Part shown: one piece after another, positions 1 through 7,100 of the stretch
Layout of the letters: every line of letters begins with the position of its first letter
Position numbering within the stretch: the stretch's first letter is position 1
Assembly (NCBI GenBank): GCA_003542655.1
Contig: DPKF01000037.1
Location: 1-8,335 of the forward strand
Direction of reading: 5' to 3'
From: Holosporales bacterium
GTDB taxonomy: Bacteria > Pseudomonadota > Alphaproteobacteria > Paracaedibacterales > UBA11393
Length of the DNA: 8,335 bases
Position numbers and translations under genes: made by a program
The notes under the pieces: model-generated
What the model was told of the DNA's origin: nothing
Database searches by the model: none
What the model saw: only the letters and a program-made list of their open reading frames with translations

Positions 1-402
1 CTCCACCAAATCAGTGGCCCTCTACTATTAATACTACCCCTAAATATTTAAGAAAAAGTTAACGGCACAAAATTAATTGTTTTTTTTAAACCCCAGCAAA
101 CCCAAACGCCCACTCTCAAACGATCCATTATCCAGTAACAACGCTTATCCAGAATTGGGGTAACAAGACAAATCCAAAGAAGCTTTGTTCGACAGGGTAT
201 ACCTTGACCAATATTTAGATAAAATTATAGCTTACCAATCAAGTAATTTAGTGCCTTATGGGTTTTTTGTACTGCAGAAAAAAAATAGGCAACTAATCCA
301 TCATGAGTGAATAGAGAGAAATCCTAAAAAAAAGTCATGTCCGGAACATATACGAATCAACGTCACAACACTTACGATATTTCAGCATACAATAGATAAT
401 TT
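1..402. other. Non-coding left flank
   Basis: I find no supported gene here on either strand. The sequence is AT-rich and stops are frequent in all frames. The longest readable stretch is 164-307 on the + strand (48 codons between TAA and TGA, no ATG start), described under findings. A chance-level promoter-like pair, TTGACC at 204-209 and TATAGC at 226-231, lies inside it. There is no tRNA T-loop with matching stems, no repeat array and no transposase fragment that I can recognise. The genes usually found upstream of trmD in many bacteria (rpsP, rimM) are not in this flank. Confidence 0.6.
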
Positions 403-431
403 TTGACTTTTTATCTGACGCGCACTATGCT
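403..431 (+). promoter_or_regulatory. Sigma70-type promoter of the trmD operon
   Basis: A -35 box TTGACT (403-408) is followed by exactly 17 bases and a -10 box TATGCT (426-431). The -35 matches the consensus at five of six positions and the -10 at four of six. Transcription would begin near 438, leaving a leader of about 20 bases that contains the ribosome binding site AAGGAT (445-450), seven bases before the ATG at 458. The fit of promoter, leader and ribosome binding site to the first gene of the operon supports the call. It is a prediction from consensus only. Confidence 0.6.
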
Positions 432-457
432 TATAAACAAAGATAAGGATCGCGTTC

Positions 458-634
458 ATGTTAAAAATATTATGTGCTCTTTCAGTTATTGCAACTGTTT
501 CAGCCTTGGGTTTTGGTTTTTTTTGCCTTTTTAAAGGTGGTGATTTTAATAAAAAATATGGCAATTTAGCCATGCGTATGCGCGTCGGTTTTCAATTTAT
601 ATCTTTAGCACTATTATATGTGATGTTTCGCTAA
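458..634 (+). CDS. Twin transmembrane helix small protein (HIG1-like)
   Basis: This 58-residue protein has two hydrophobic segments, about residues 4-25 and 43-57. They are joined by a short polar, basic loop with the pattern KGGDFNKKYGN..MR.RVGFQ. The arrangement helix, GG-F-N-K-Y-N-MR-R-V-Q, helix is typical of the alphaproteobacterial 'twin transmembrane helix small protein' family, which resembles the HIG1 domain of mitochondrial respiratory-supercomplex factors. Its bacterial function is not established to my knowledge; an inner-membrane hairpin, possibly linked to the respiratory chain, is the inference. The start has a good ribosome binding site (AAGGAT, 445-450, seven-base spacing). 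The stop codon TAA (632-634) shares its last A with the trmD start, so the two genes are probably translationally coupled. It is the first gene after the promoter at 403-431. Confidence 0.8.
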   Translation: MLKILCALSVIATVSALGFGFFCLFKGGDFNKKYGNLAMRMRVGFQFISLALLYVMFR

Positions 635-1365
635 TGTGGCATGCCAGCGTTTTAACGCTATTTCCAGAAATGTTTCCTGGTGGTTTGTCAGCTTCCATTC
701 CAGGCCGTGCTTTAGAAAAAGGCATTTGGAAGCTGGATACAGTTCAAATTCGCGATTTTGCAAGCGGCAATCACAAAGCTGTTGATGACACACCTTTTGG
801 CGGTGGTGCTGGCATGATTATGAAACCTAACGTTATACATGATGCACTAACCTATGCCCACAAACAAAGTGATGGTAAACGTAAACTTATATATATGAGC
901 CCACGTGGCACCCCCCTTACACAAAATGCCCTACATAAAAATTTAAATACATACCCTGATGGCGCTATTATTTTATGTGGTCGTTATGAAGGTGTCGACC
1001 AACGCGTTATAGATTATTGGGCCCAAAATCACGATCTGGAAGAAGTTAGTATTGGGGATTATATCCTCTCTGGCGGAGAACTTGGGGCACAAGTATACCT
1101 TGATGCAACCGTTCGATTACTGGATGATGCGGTGGGTGCAAAAGAATCTTTACAAATTGAAAGTTTTGAGCTGGACTTATTGGAATTTTCTCAGTATACT
1201 AGACCATACGTTTGGAATAATATTGAAGTTCCAGAAGTGTTGATATCTGGCAATCACCAGAAGATTGATACATTCAGGAAACAACAATCTTGTGACATTA
1301 CAAAAAAAAATCGCCCAGATTTATGGGAAGTTTATAAAAAAAAGAACCCTGGATGTACTAGCTAA
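634..1365 (+). CDS. trmD: tRNA (guanine37-N1)-methyltransferase TrmD
   Basis: TrmD transfers methyl from S-adenosylmethionine to N1 of G37 in tRNAs with G at position 36 (Leu, Pro, Arg types), preventing +1 frameshifting. The 243-residue length fits the family. The N-terminus MWHASVLTLFPEMF and the PFGGGAGMIM segment (54-63) are diagnostic. The SPOUT trefoil-knot cofactor site is visible as CGRYEGVD (115-122) and SIGDYILSGGE (139-149), followed by R161 (equivalent to E. coli R154), QYTRP (187-191) and SGNH (205-208). By eye, the catalytic Asp169 of the E. coli enzyme aligns with E176 in the IESF segment. The ATG shares a base with the preceding TAA and has no Shine-Dalgarno sequence of its own, so coupling to the upstream small gene is likely. 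The order trmD-rplS is the classical one. Confidence 0.97.
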   Translation: MWHASVLTLFPEMFPGGLSASIPGRALEKGIWKLDTVQIRDFASGNHKAVDDTPFGGGAGMIMKPNVIHDALTYAHKQSDGKRKLIYMSPRGTPLTQNALHKNLNTYPDGAIILCGRYEGVDQRVIDYWAQNHDLEEVSIGDYILSGGELGAQVYLDATVRLLDDAVGAKESLQIESFELDLLEFSQYTRPYVWNNIEVPEVLISGNHQKIDTFRKQQSCDITKKNRPDLWEVYKKKNPGCTS

Positions 1366-1378
1366 AGCACCAGGAACC

Positions 1379-1384
1379 GGAGGA
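1379..1384 (+). promoter_or_regulatory. Strong Shine-Dalgarno site of rplS
   Basis: GGAGGA lies four bases before the rplS ATG at 1389, measured from the end of the motif. It is the best match to the anti-Shine-Dalgarno sequence in the window. In contrast, trmD, tamA and ubiE have weak or no such site. This fits the higher protein demand of a ribosomal protein gene sharing a transcript with an enzyme gene. Confidence 0.75.
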
Positions 1385-1388
1385 TAGC

Positions 1389-1766
1389 ATGAACTTGATC
1401 CAACAATTGGAAGCAGAGCAAGTCGCAAAATTGACACAAGGTAAAGAAGTGCCTAACTTTAAAGCAGGTGATACTGTGCGTGTCCATGTGAAAGTTAAAG
1501 AAGGAAACCGTGAACGTGAACAGCCCTATGAAGGCGTTGTGTTAGGACGTAAAAATAGCGGACTTAGCTCTACGTTTCGTGTACGTAAAATTTCTAATGG
1601 AGAAGGCGTTGAACGTTTATTCTCCCTACACTCACCTAACGTACGCGTTGAAGTTGTTCGTCGCGGTATTGTTCGTCGTGCAAAATTATATTATTTACGC
1701 GATCGTACTGGTAAAAGTGCTAGAATTCGTGAAAAACTTGATTTTTCATCAAAACCGAAAGGGTAA
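1389..1766 (+). CDS. rplS: Large-subunit ribosomal protein L19 (bL19)
   Basis: bL19 lies at the interface between the 50S and 30S subunits and contributes to an intersubunit bridge. The 125-residue product is full length and collinear with the family. It has an N-terminal helix (IQQLEAEQVAKL), the FKAGDTVRVHVKVKEG strand region (about 24-39), QPYEGVVLGRKNSG (about 45-58), FRVRKIS..EGVERLF (63-78) and the C-terminal signature GIVRRAKLYYLRDRTGKSARI (from about residue 93). Arg codons are mostly CGT, a bias towards preferred codons expected for a highly expressed gene. The start is fixed by the GGAGGA site at 1379-1384. The gene follows trmD after 23 bases and is followed by rpmJ after three bases, so the three are clearly cotranscribed. 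Confidence 0.98.
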   Translation: MNLIQQLEAEQVAKLTQGKEVPNFKAGDTVRVHVKVKEGNREREQPYEGVVLGRKNSGLSSTFRVRKISNGEGVERLFSLHSPNVRVEVVRRGIVRRAKLYYLRDRTGKSARIREKLDFSSKPKG

Positions 1767-1769
1767 ATC

Positions 1770-1895
1770 ATGAAAGTTGCAAACTCTCTTAAAACATTAA
1801 AAAGTCGTCATAAAGCATGTAAAATTGTTCGTCGTAAAGGTCGTCTTTACGTGATCAACAAAGAAAATCCACGCTTTAAAGCACGCCAGGGATAA
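1770..1895 (+). CDS. rpmJ: Ribosomal protein L36 (bL36), zinc-free type
   Basis: This 41-residue, strongly basic protein begins MKVANSLKTLKSRHKACKIVRRKGR and ends NPRFKARQG, which matches the alphaproteobacterial form of bL36. The protein binds 23S rRNA near the base of the L7/L12 stalk region. Only one cysteine (residue 17) is present, so the Cys/His zinc ribbon of the C+ form is absent. This is the C-minus (YkgO-like) type, which is the normal single copy in alphaproteobacteria. The ribosome binding site AAAGGG (1758-1763) overlaps the end of rplS, with the ATG six bases later. The gene is the last of the operon, and the terminator starts 25 bases after its stop. Confidence 0.96.
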   Translation: MKVANSLKTLKSRHKACKIVRRKGRLYVINKENPRFKARQG

Positions 1896-1920
1896 AAACC
1901 TACCGTGTGAATTCATAAAT

Positions 1921-1947
1921 AGCCTCCTATTTTTAGGGGGCTTTTTT
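1921..1947 (+). terminator. Intrinsic terminator after rpmJ
   Basis: The nine-base arm AGCCTCCTA (1921-1929) pairs with TAGGGGGCT (1934-1942) through a four-base TTTT loop. All pairs are Watson-Crick except one T-G wobble. The 3' arm runs directly into a six-T tract (1942-1947). This is a textbook rho-independent terminator placed just after the ribosomal operon and pointing rightward. Confidence 0.92.
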
Positions 1948-2184
1948 ATTTCAAATATTTAATTTGTTTCTTTTAGCTTAAAGTAAGAGCCTCCCTTAAT
2001 AACAATTACTAAAACAGGGGAGACAAATTTAGAATTTATAGCCCCTATCAATAACCTTCCTTATTCATGCAGTTTCAATGCTAAAAACAGATGCGCCAAA
2101 CATGTTATGTGTTCTTCTTACCTTGATCGCATTCCTAAATTCTAGTCTAATAGATGTAGAGGCTCCTTAATAGGTTAACGTATC
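1948..2184. other. Intergenic region with tamA promoter
   Basis: This gap separates the ribosomal operon from the tam operon. It holds the predicted tamA promoter at 2123-2151 and no convincing gene. A 30-codon reading frame with a hydrophobic middle (2078-2170) overlaps that promoter and has no ribosome binding site, so it is not called as a gene. A few short G-run/C-run complementarities (CTCCC 1991-1995, GGGGAG 2017-2022, CCCC 2042-2045) are too short and too widely spaced to call a structured RNA. Confidence 0.6.
2123..2151 (+). promoter_or_regulatory. Predicted sigma70-type promoter of tamAB
   Basis: A -35 element TTGATC (2123-2128, four of six consensus positions) is followed by a 17-base spacer and a -10 element TCTAAT (2146-2151, five of six). 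The start of transcription would be near 2158, giving a leader of about 27 bases before the tamA GTG at 2185. A promoter is expected here because a strong terminator at 1921-1947 isolates tamA from the upstream operon. Confidence 0.55.
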
Positions 2185-4146
2185 GTGTTTAAGAAAGAAA
2201 ATAATGCGCTTTATTATTTTTTATACGTTCTCGTTTTCAGTATAAACAAATGCGGAGCCGACAGTACAGAACAATTAGATGCTCAAAAACATGAAAATGC
2301 AACTAGATTAGAAACAAAAATAATTACGAACGCAGCAAAAAACGAAGACGCTTCTATTAGCGGCATTCCATATTCTGTAAAGTTTAAAGGGGATGCTTCT
2401 GAAGATCTTATTGAAGAGTTTAAAAACATCTCAATGCTGGTGCGGTTATCTGAACGTCTTCCAACTTCACTCACAGGCCTTGGCAAAAGGTCAGACGAAG
2501 ATAAAAAAAAATTCAGACGCATTCTAGCCTCTAATGGCTATTTGGGTGGAAAAGTATCTTTTCGCATTAGCGCAAAACCAGAGGAAGCCGTTGTAAAATT
2601 TTCAATTATTACAGGTGAGCGTTATACAATTTCAACGATTGATGTTGATAGTATAGATAACCCTTCTCTATTCAAAGGCGGCAAAAAGAACCTTTTAAAC
2701 GATATATTAAATCTACATACTTCTGAATATGTCGATCTTAAAAAGATCTTAGATTCGGCAAAGGCATTAAAACGATATTTACAAGAACAGGGTTATCCAT
2801 TTGCAAACGTTGAAGAACCCGTTGGTTTAATTGATCATAAAAACAATTCGCTTATGCTTAATTTTAAGGTTAAAACTGGTCTTTTAGTCTTTATCAAAAA
2901 TGCACAAGTACAAGGGCTAAAGAACGTTGAAGAGCAATTTATTAAAAATCGCTTTCAGTGGAAACCAGGAGAGCAATATTCAATAAAAACCATTGAAGCA
3001 ACCAATAGCGCCTTGGCAAATACGCAACTTGTATCAACTTCAGATATAGAACCGTCCGTTTTTGATAACACACCATGCAAACTTGACGATAACGAAACCC
3101 CAATTGCACAACCCATTACCTTAAATGCCAAAATAACGGAGGCTGCCCCTCGTTTTATTGGTGTTGGTCTAAAATATGCAACCGGAGATGGTATCGGGGG
3201 GCATTTTTTCTGGCACCATAATAACCTATTTGGTGGCCAAGAACATTTGGGAACGTCTGTTAAGGTATCTAGACGCCTTAAGCGCGTAAAAGTTACTTTT
3301 GACTTGCAAGATTGTGGCGCGCCACTACAAGAATTAAACACACAAGTTTTTATACGACGCGAAATTCAACGTGCATATCGTGGCGATACCGTTGGTACAT
3401 CTGCTATCATTAAGCGACCAGTGCTAGATATGATTCAGTTAAAAGGCTACTTGGGTGTTTCTGCAGAAAAAGCAACCCTAAAACAAGATAGTGTACAGCA
3501 CCCGCATTCCTTATTAGGCATACCTTTTGGCTTTACCTTTAACACAACAAATTCAAAATTAGATCCGGCATCAGGATTAAAAGCAAGCATTAATTTAACA
3601 CCGTATGCTGGAAAACTAGAGGGTGCAAAGGGACTGGGGCTTTTTTTTGCAGAAGCAGCTACGTATTTTCCTTTAAGTAGAACTGAAACAGGCGAACCAC
3701 GCTTTGTTCTAGCTGGATTTATTAAATATGGTTCAATGTTTTTAAAAAAGACGGCTTTTGCCCCTTTAAATAAACGTTTTTATGCCGGTGGCTCTGGATC
3801 TGTACGCGCTTATTCTTATCAAATGCTGGGACCATTGGATAATAATCGCAATCCCTTAGGCGGTAGGTCTAAAATAGAATTAGGCGGTGAGGTGCGTTTT
3901 AGGACAATCGGTGATTGGGGATTTGTTGGATTTTTCGAAGGTGGCCTTGTAAGCCGTGAAAGAGTGCCTAGTGTAAAGAAGGATCGTAAACATTTTTACT
4001 CTGGCTATGGCATAGGGTTACGCTACTTCACAAGCTTTGCACCAATTCGTGTCGATATCGCCATACCACAAAAGAGAAGACGTTTAAATGGGCGCACAGT
4101 CGATGCACCATTTCAGTTTTACATTAGCGTAGGACAAGCTTTTTAA
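2185..4146 (+). CDS. tamA: TamA, Omp85-family outer membrane assembly protein
   Basis: TamA is the outer-membrane half of the translocation and assembly module, which helps insert autotransporters and other barrel proteins and is linked to envelope lipid homeostasis. The 653-residue product has a signal peptide (hydrophobic about 9-20, possible cleavage after NKCGA, residue 25) and a linker to about residue 60. Three POTRA-like domains follow (about 62-147, 148-235, 236-322), then a 16-strand-type Omp85 barrel (about 324-653). Barrel landmarks are NLFGGQEHLG (347-356), LDPASGLKASINLTPY (459-474), RFYAGGSGSVRAY (531-543, the L6 loop motif, with Ala in place of the usual Gly of VRGY) and a C-terminal strand FQFYISVGQAF ending in Phe. 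The GTG start is chosen because an in-frame TAA lies nine bases upstream, the next in-frame Met is residue 84, and only this start gives a signal peptide. No good Shine-Dalgarno is present (only AGG at 2172-2174). Adjacency to tamB confirms the call over BamA. Confidence 0.9.
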   Translation: MFKKENNALYYFLYVLVFSINKCGADSTEQLDAQKHENATRLETKIITNAAKNEDASISGIPYSVKFKGDASEDLIEEFKNISMLVRLSERLPTSLTGLGKRSDEDKKKFRRILASNGYLGGKVSFRISAKPEEAVVKFSIITGERYTISTIDVDSIDNPSLFKGGKKNLLNDILNLHTSEYVDLKKILDSAKALKRYLQEQGYPFANVEEPVGLIDHKNNSLMLNFKVKTGLLVFIKNAQVQGLKNVEEQFIKNRFQWKPGEQYSIKTIEATNSALANTQLVSTSDIEPSVFDNTPCKLDDNETPIAQPITLNAKITEAAPRFIGVGLKYATGDGIGGHFFWHHNNLFGGQEHLGTSVKVSRRLKRVKVTFDLQDCGAPLQELNTQVFIRREIQRAYRGDTVGTSAIIKRPVLDMIQLKGYLGVSAEKATLKQDSVQHPHSLLGIPFGFTFNTTNSKLDPASGLKASINLTPYAGKLEGAKGLGLFFAEAATYFPLSRTETGEPRFVLAGFIKYGSMFLKKTAFAPLNKRFYAGGSGSVRAYSYQMLGPLDNNRNPLGGRSKIELGGEVRFRTIGDWGFVGFFEGGLVSRERVPSVKKDRKHFYSGYGIGLRYFTSFAPIRVDIAIPQKRRRLNGRTVDAPFQFYISVGQAF

Positions 4147-7100
4147 TGAAAAAAATATTTAAAAAAATGACGCTATCCACCTTTGTTGTTCTGTTACTCG
4201 TATTTTCCTGCTTGCAGTTATCGGTTGTTCAAAAGCATATCTTGAATAAGGGGATAACTTTTTTACACAATACACAAAATATTGATATTGAAGTGACTGA
4301 TATTGGTGGTATTTGGCCATTTACGCTGAAGGCTGGGGCAATAAAAATCAATACTAATGAAATAAACTGTGATTTAACAACAGTCTTTATGTCGTTAGAT
4401 ATTTGGTCTACATTAACTTTTCGGCCGAAAATTAAATTAATTCAAATTAGGAAAAGTGTTTTTACAATACCTGATGTGCCGACTTTGGACGCAAATCAAG
4501 ATACTAATCCAGAAATAATTATTAAAAATATACTGATGATGATCAAGCAAACTTATGTGCAGCAAGTGAAGATGGACCACATGCAAATGAAGGGTTTAGA
4601 ATCGTGTATCCTTGCTTGTCATTATAAGCCAATCTCTGACGGGTCACATTTTAGTGTGACTCCAGTTGGGTATAGTTCTTTGATAGATGCGCAAATTCAT
4701 CATAAAAATGACCTTACGGTTGCAATATTAAATTATGACACGAAGAATGTTGCGTGTATAAATCAGATGATTTATACAGTTTTTAAAAATATCCCAGAAA
4801 ATATAAAACAATATGCGGAAAAATTAAAGAAGCTATCGCTGGTTCTGAAAATAAACGATTTTAATCTTCAATCTTTAACAGCAGATTTTAAAACAAAAGC
4901 TACCTTCATTGACGGCGATATTGATGTGGTAGGTGCTGTTCAAAATGGCAAGTCGTACAGTTTTGATGTTCAAAATACAGCAGAATTTACGCTCCCTCTT
5001 TTTGGAAAAATAGTCAGCCTATCGTCAATGGGCTCTATCACAGAGAAAAACACATTAGATATTAAAAAACTGAGCTTAAATGGAGATTTATTAAGTTTAA
5101 GTCTATCTGGAAAAGCACACAGTAAGATGGCAGATAGTTTTACGTCTATGCTTGGAACGCTTGACAGTGCAGAAGGCGCCCTTAGCTTATCAGGTGCCAT
5201 TGTCAGAGAATATTTAGTTATTGATAGCTGTCAAATAGATCTTAAAACAAAGAAAGATAAAGAAGCAATTGAAACGGAAATTTTTCTCTCAGAAGAAATA
5301 GGCACAAAGGATATTTTTAAAAATATCCTTAATGTAAACGATCCTATTAAAATAACCTATAATCAGGGTGTAAAGGCTATCGTTTCTTTAGTGCATCATA
5401 ATACCTTAACGCTGCAAACCAATGCAGATTTTTCTAATAATATGATTATATTGAAAAGTGATAAAGATGATTCCCTTTTTGAAGATAGTTCGGTTGCCAT
5501 AAACTTACATAACAAAACACTCTCTATGAAAGGGCAGATAAAGCCACGTGGAGACAACCTCGTCAAAATTGATCTTCTGACGGATCATCAATTTAATGAA
5601 TTTAATGGTGACGTTGCTATTAATATTAAAGATATGGCCCCGATGACAACTATTTTTGATTTTGCAACAGTCGGACATTTAGAGGGTAGTATTAAATGCA
5701 TCAACTATTCTCCACAATTTAAAAAGGGTAAAATTGCAGTCGATTTGTTCTCTAAATATTTTCGGTCTCCACGTTCAAAAACAGAGCTTGTTACAATAAA
5801 GGGCAATTTAAATGGAAATGGTGATGTGGACATTATTAACAAAATTGAACAGTTAGCTATTGGAAAGTTGTTTTTAGCACAAACTGGCAGTGCCTCTTTA
5901 AAAGGTAATATTTTCAATAATATACTTTTTTCGATTAATGCGGACTCCCATAAAATTGGGTATTTAAGCTCGCCCATTAAAATAGATATTCAAGGCCAAT
6001 TTAATAATCAAAAAGATGAAGTTTATTTTAAGGTTTTTCATATTGAGCATTTAAAGCAAAAACTGCACTTAAAAGACCCGGTTCATATAAATTTCTCACC
6101 ATTAAAAGTTCAAAATGGCATTCTACAATCCACAACGGGTGAGATCAAATTTCAAAATTTAGAATTCCATAAAAAATTTGGTTTGCAAAAATGGACCGGT
6201 GTTATTACTGCTACCAATATGCCAGTTGCTATCTTAAATTGGTTTTTACACAAAACACTGTTGGTTGGAAAAATTAATGGCGAAATTTCATTATCGGGCA
6301 CAAAGCAGACCCCCAATATAAAAACAACGATAGCGGCAAAGGGTTTGCAATGGGGGCAATTAAATGTATTTACACCAGGTGCAGAAGAAACATTAGACTG
6401 CGCGCTTGAATTAACCAAAAAAGATGATCACGTTGAATGGAACACAAAGCTTTCAGGAAAAAAACTGGCAGATTTTATTGCAGATGGCAGTTTTTATATC
6501 GCACAGTTTAAAGAAAAACCCATAAAAGCTTCACTGAAAGGATACTTGGATCTGTCTCTTATTTCAGCAATTGCAGCAACGGGTGACCGTCTCAGTGGAC
6601 AGATTAATTGTCAATTAGGATTAAGTGGAACAGTGTTGAACCCCATACTTAATGGAGATATTCGAACACAAAATTCTTATGTAGAATTAGCTGAATTTGG
6701 CACAGTCATTAATAAGATAAATGCCCATTTAAAGGCACAAGGTACGCGTGTTACTATTCAATCACTCTCTGCAACAGATGAACCGCTGATTTTACGTGGA
6801 AAAAATTGGAATATTGGCCGTCTAACGATGTCTGGATATATCGATTTTACAAACTTACTAGAACCCCACGTTAAAATGGATTTTATTGTTCGTAATTTTT
6901 TACTTGTTAATAGCGATAGCATTGTAGGCGTTGGCAGTGGAGACTTAAAAATTCAGGGTGACGGTATTTATGCAAAAGTCATGGGGCATGCAGATATTGA
7001 AAAAATAGCCATTAATTTGAATGAACTTAATACAGATGATGATATTCCAATGATTCATTTAAAAGACCCTAAAAAACGTCAGTATGCTAAGGAATATCAA

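Noticed and set aside
185..209. tRNA- or tmRNA-like 3' end (TTCGA followed later by CCA)
   Set aside because: The five bases on either side of the TTCGACA loop do not pair, and there is no acceptor stem or other arm, so it is not an RNA gene.
382..573. 63-residue reading frame on the minus strand
   Set aside because: It overlaps the promoter and most of the twin-transmembrane gene on the + strand, which has a ribosome binding site and a recognisable family pattern. The minus-strand peptide has no recognisable features.
1052..1243. 63-residue + frame inside trmD
   Set aside because: It is an out-of-frame shadow of the strongly conserved TrmD SAM-binding region.
1650..1835. Repeated ATTGTTCGTCGT-like words in rplS and rpmJ
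   Set aside because: They encode the IVRR tetrapeptide in two basic ribosomal proteins using the preferred CGT Arg codon; this is codon bias, not a repeat element.
1770..1895. Loss of zinc-binding cysteines in L36 as a degenerate gene
   Set aside because: The C-minus form is the normal alphaproteobacterial type and the sequence is full length, so this is not decay.
1991..2046. Alternative pairings CTCCC / GGGGAG / CCCC resembling an attenuator
   Set aside because: The stems are four to five pairs with loops over 20 bases, lie upstream of the likely tamA transcript start, and have no T tract. There is no support for a riboswitch or attenuator.
2955..3341. 128-residue minus-strand frame inside tamA
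   Set aside because: It lies wholly opposite conserved TamA sequence (POTRA3 to barrel) and has no family resemblance or ribosome binding site. It is a shadow of tamA.
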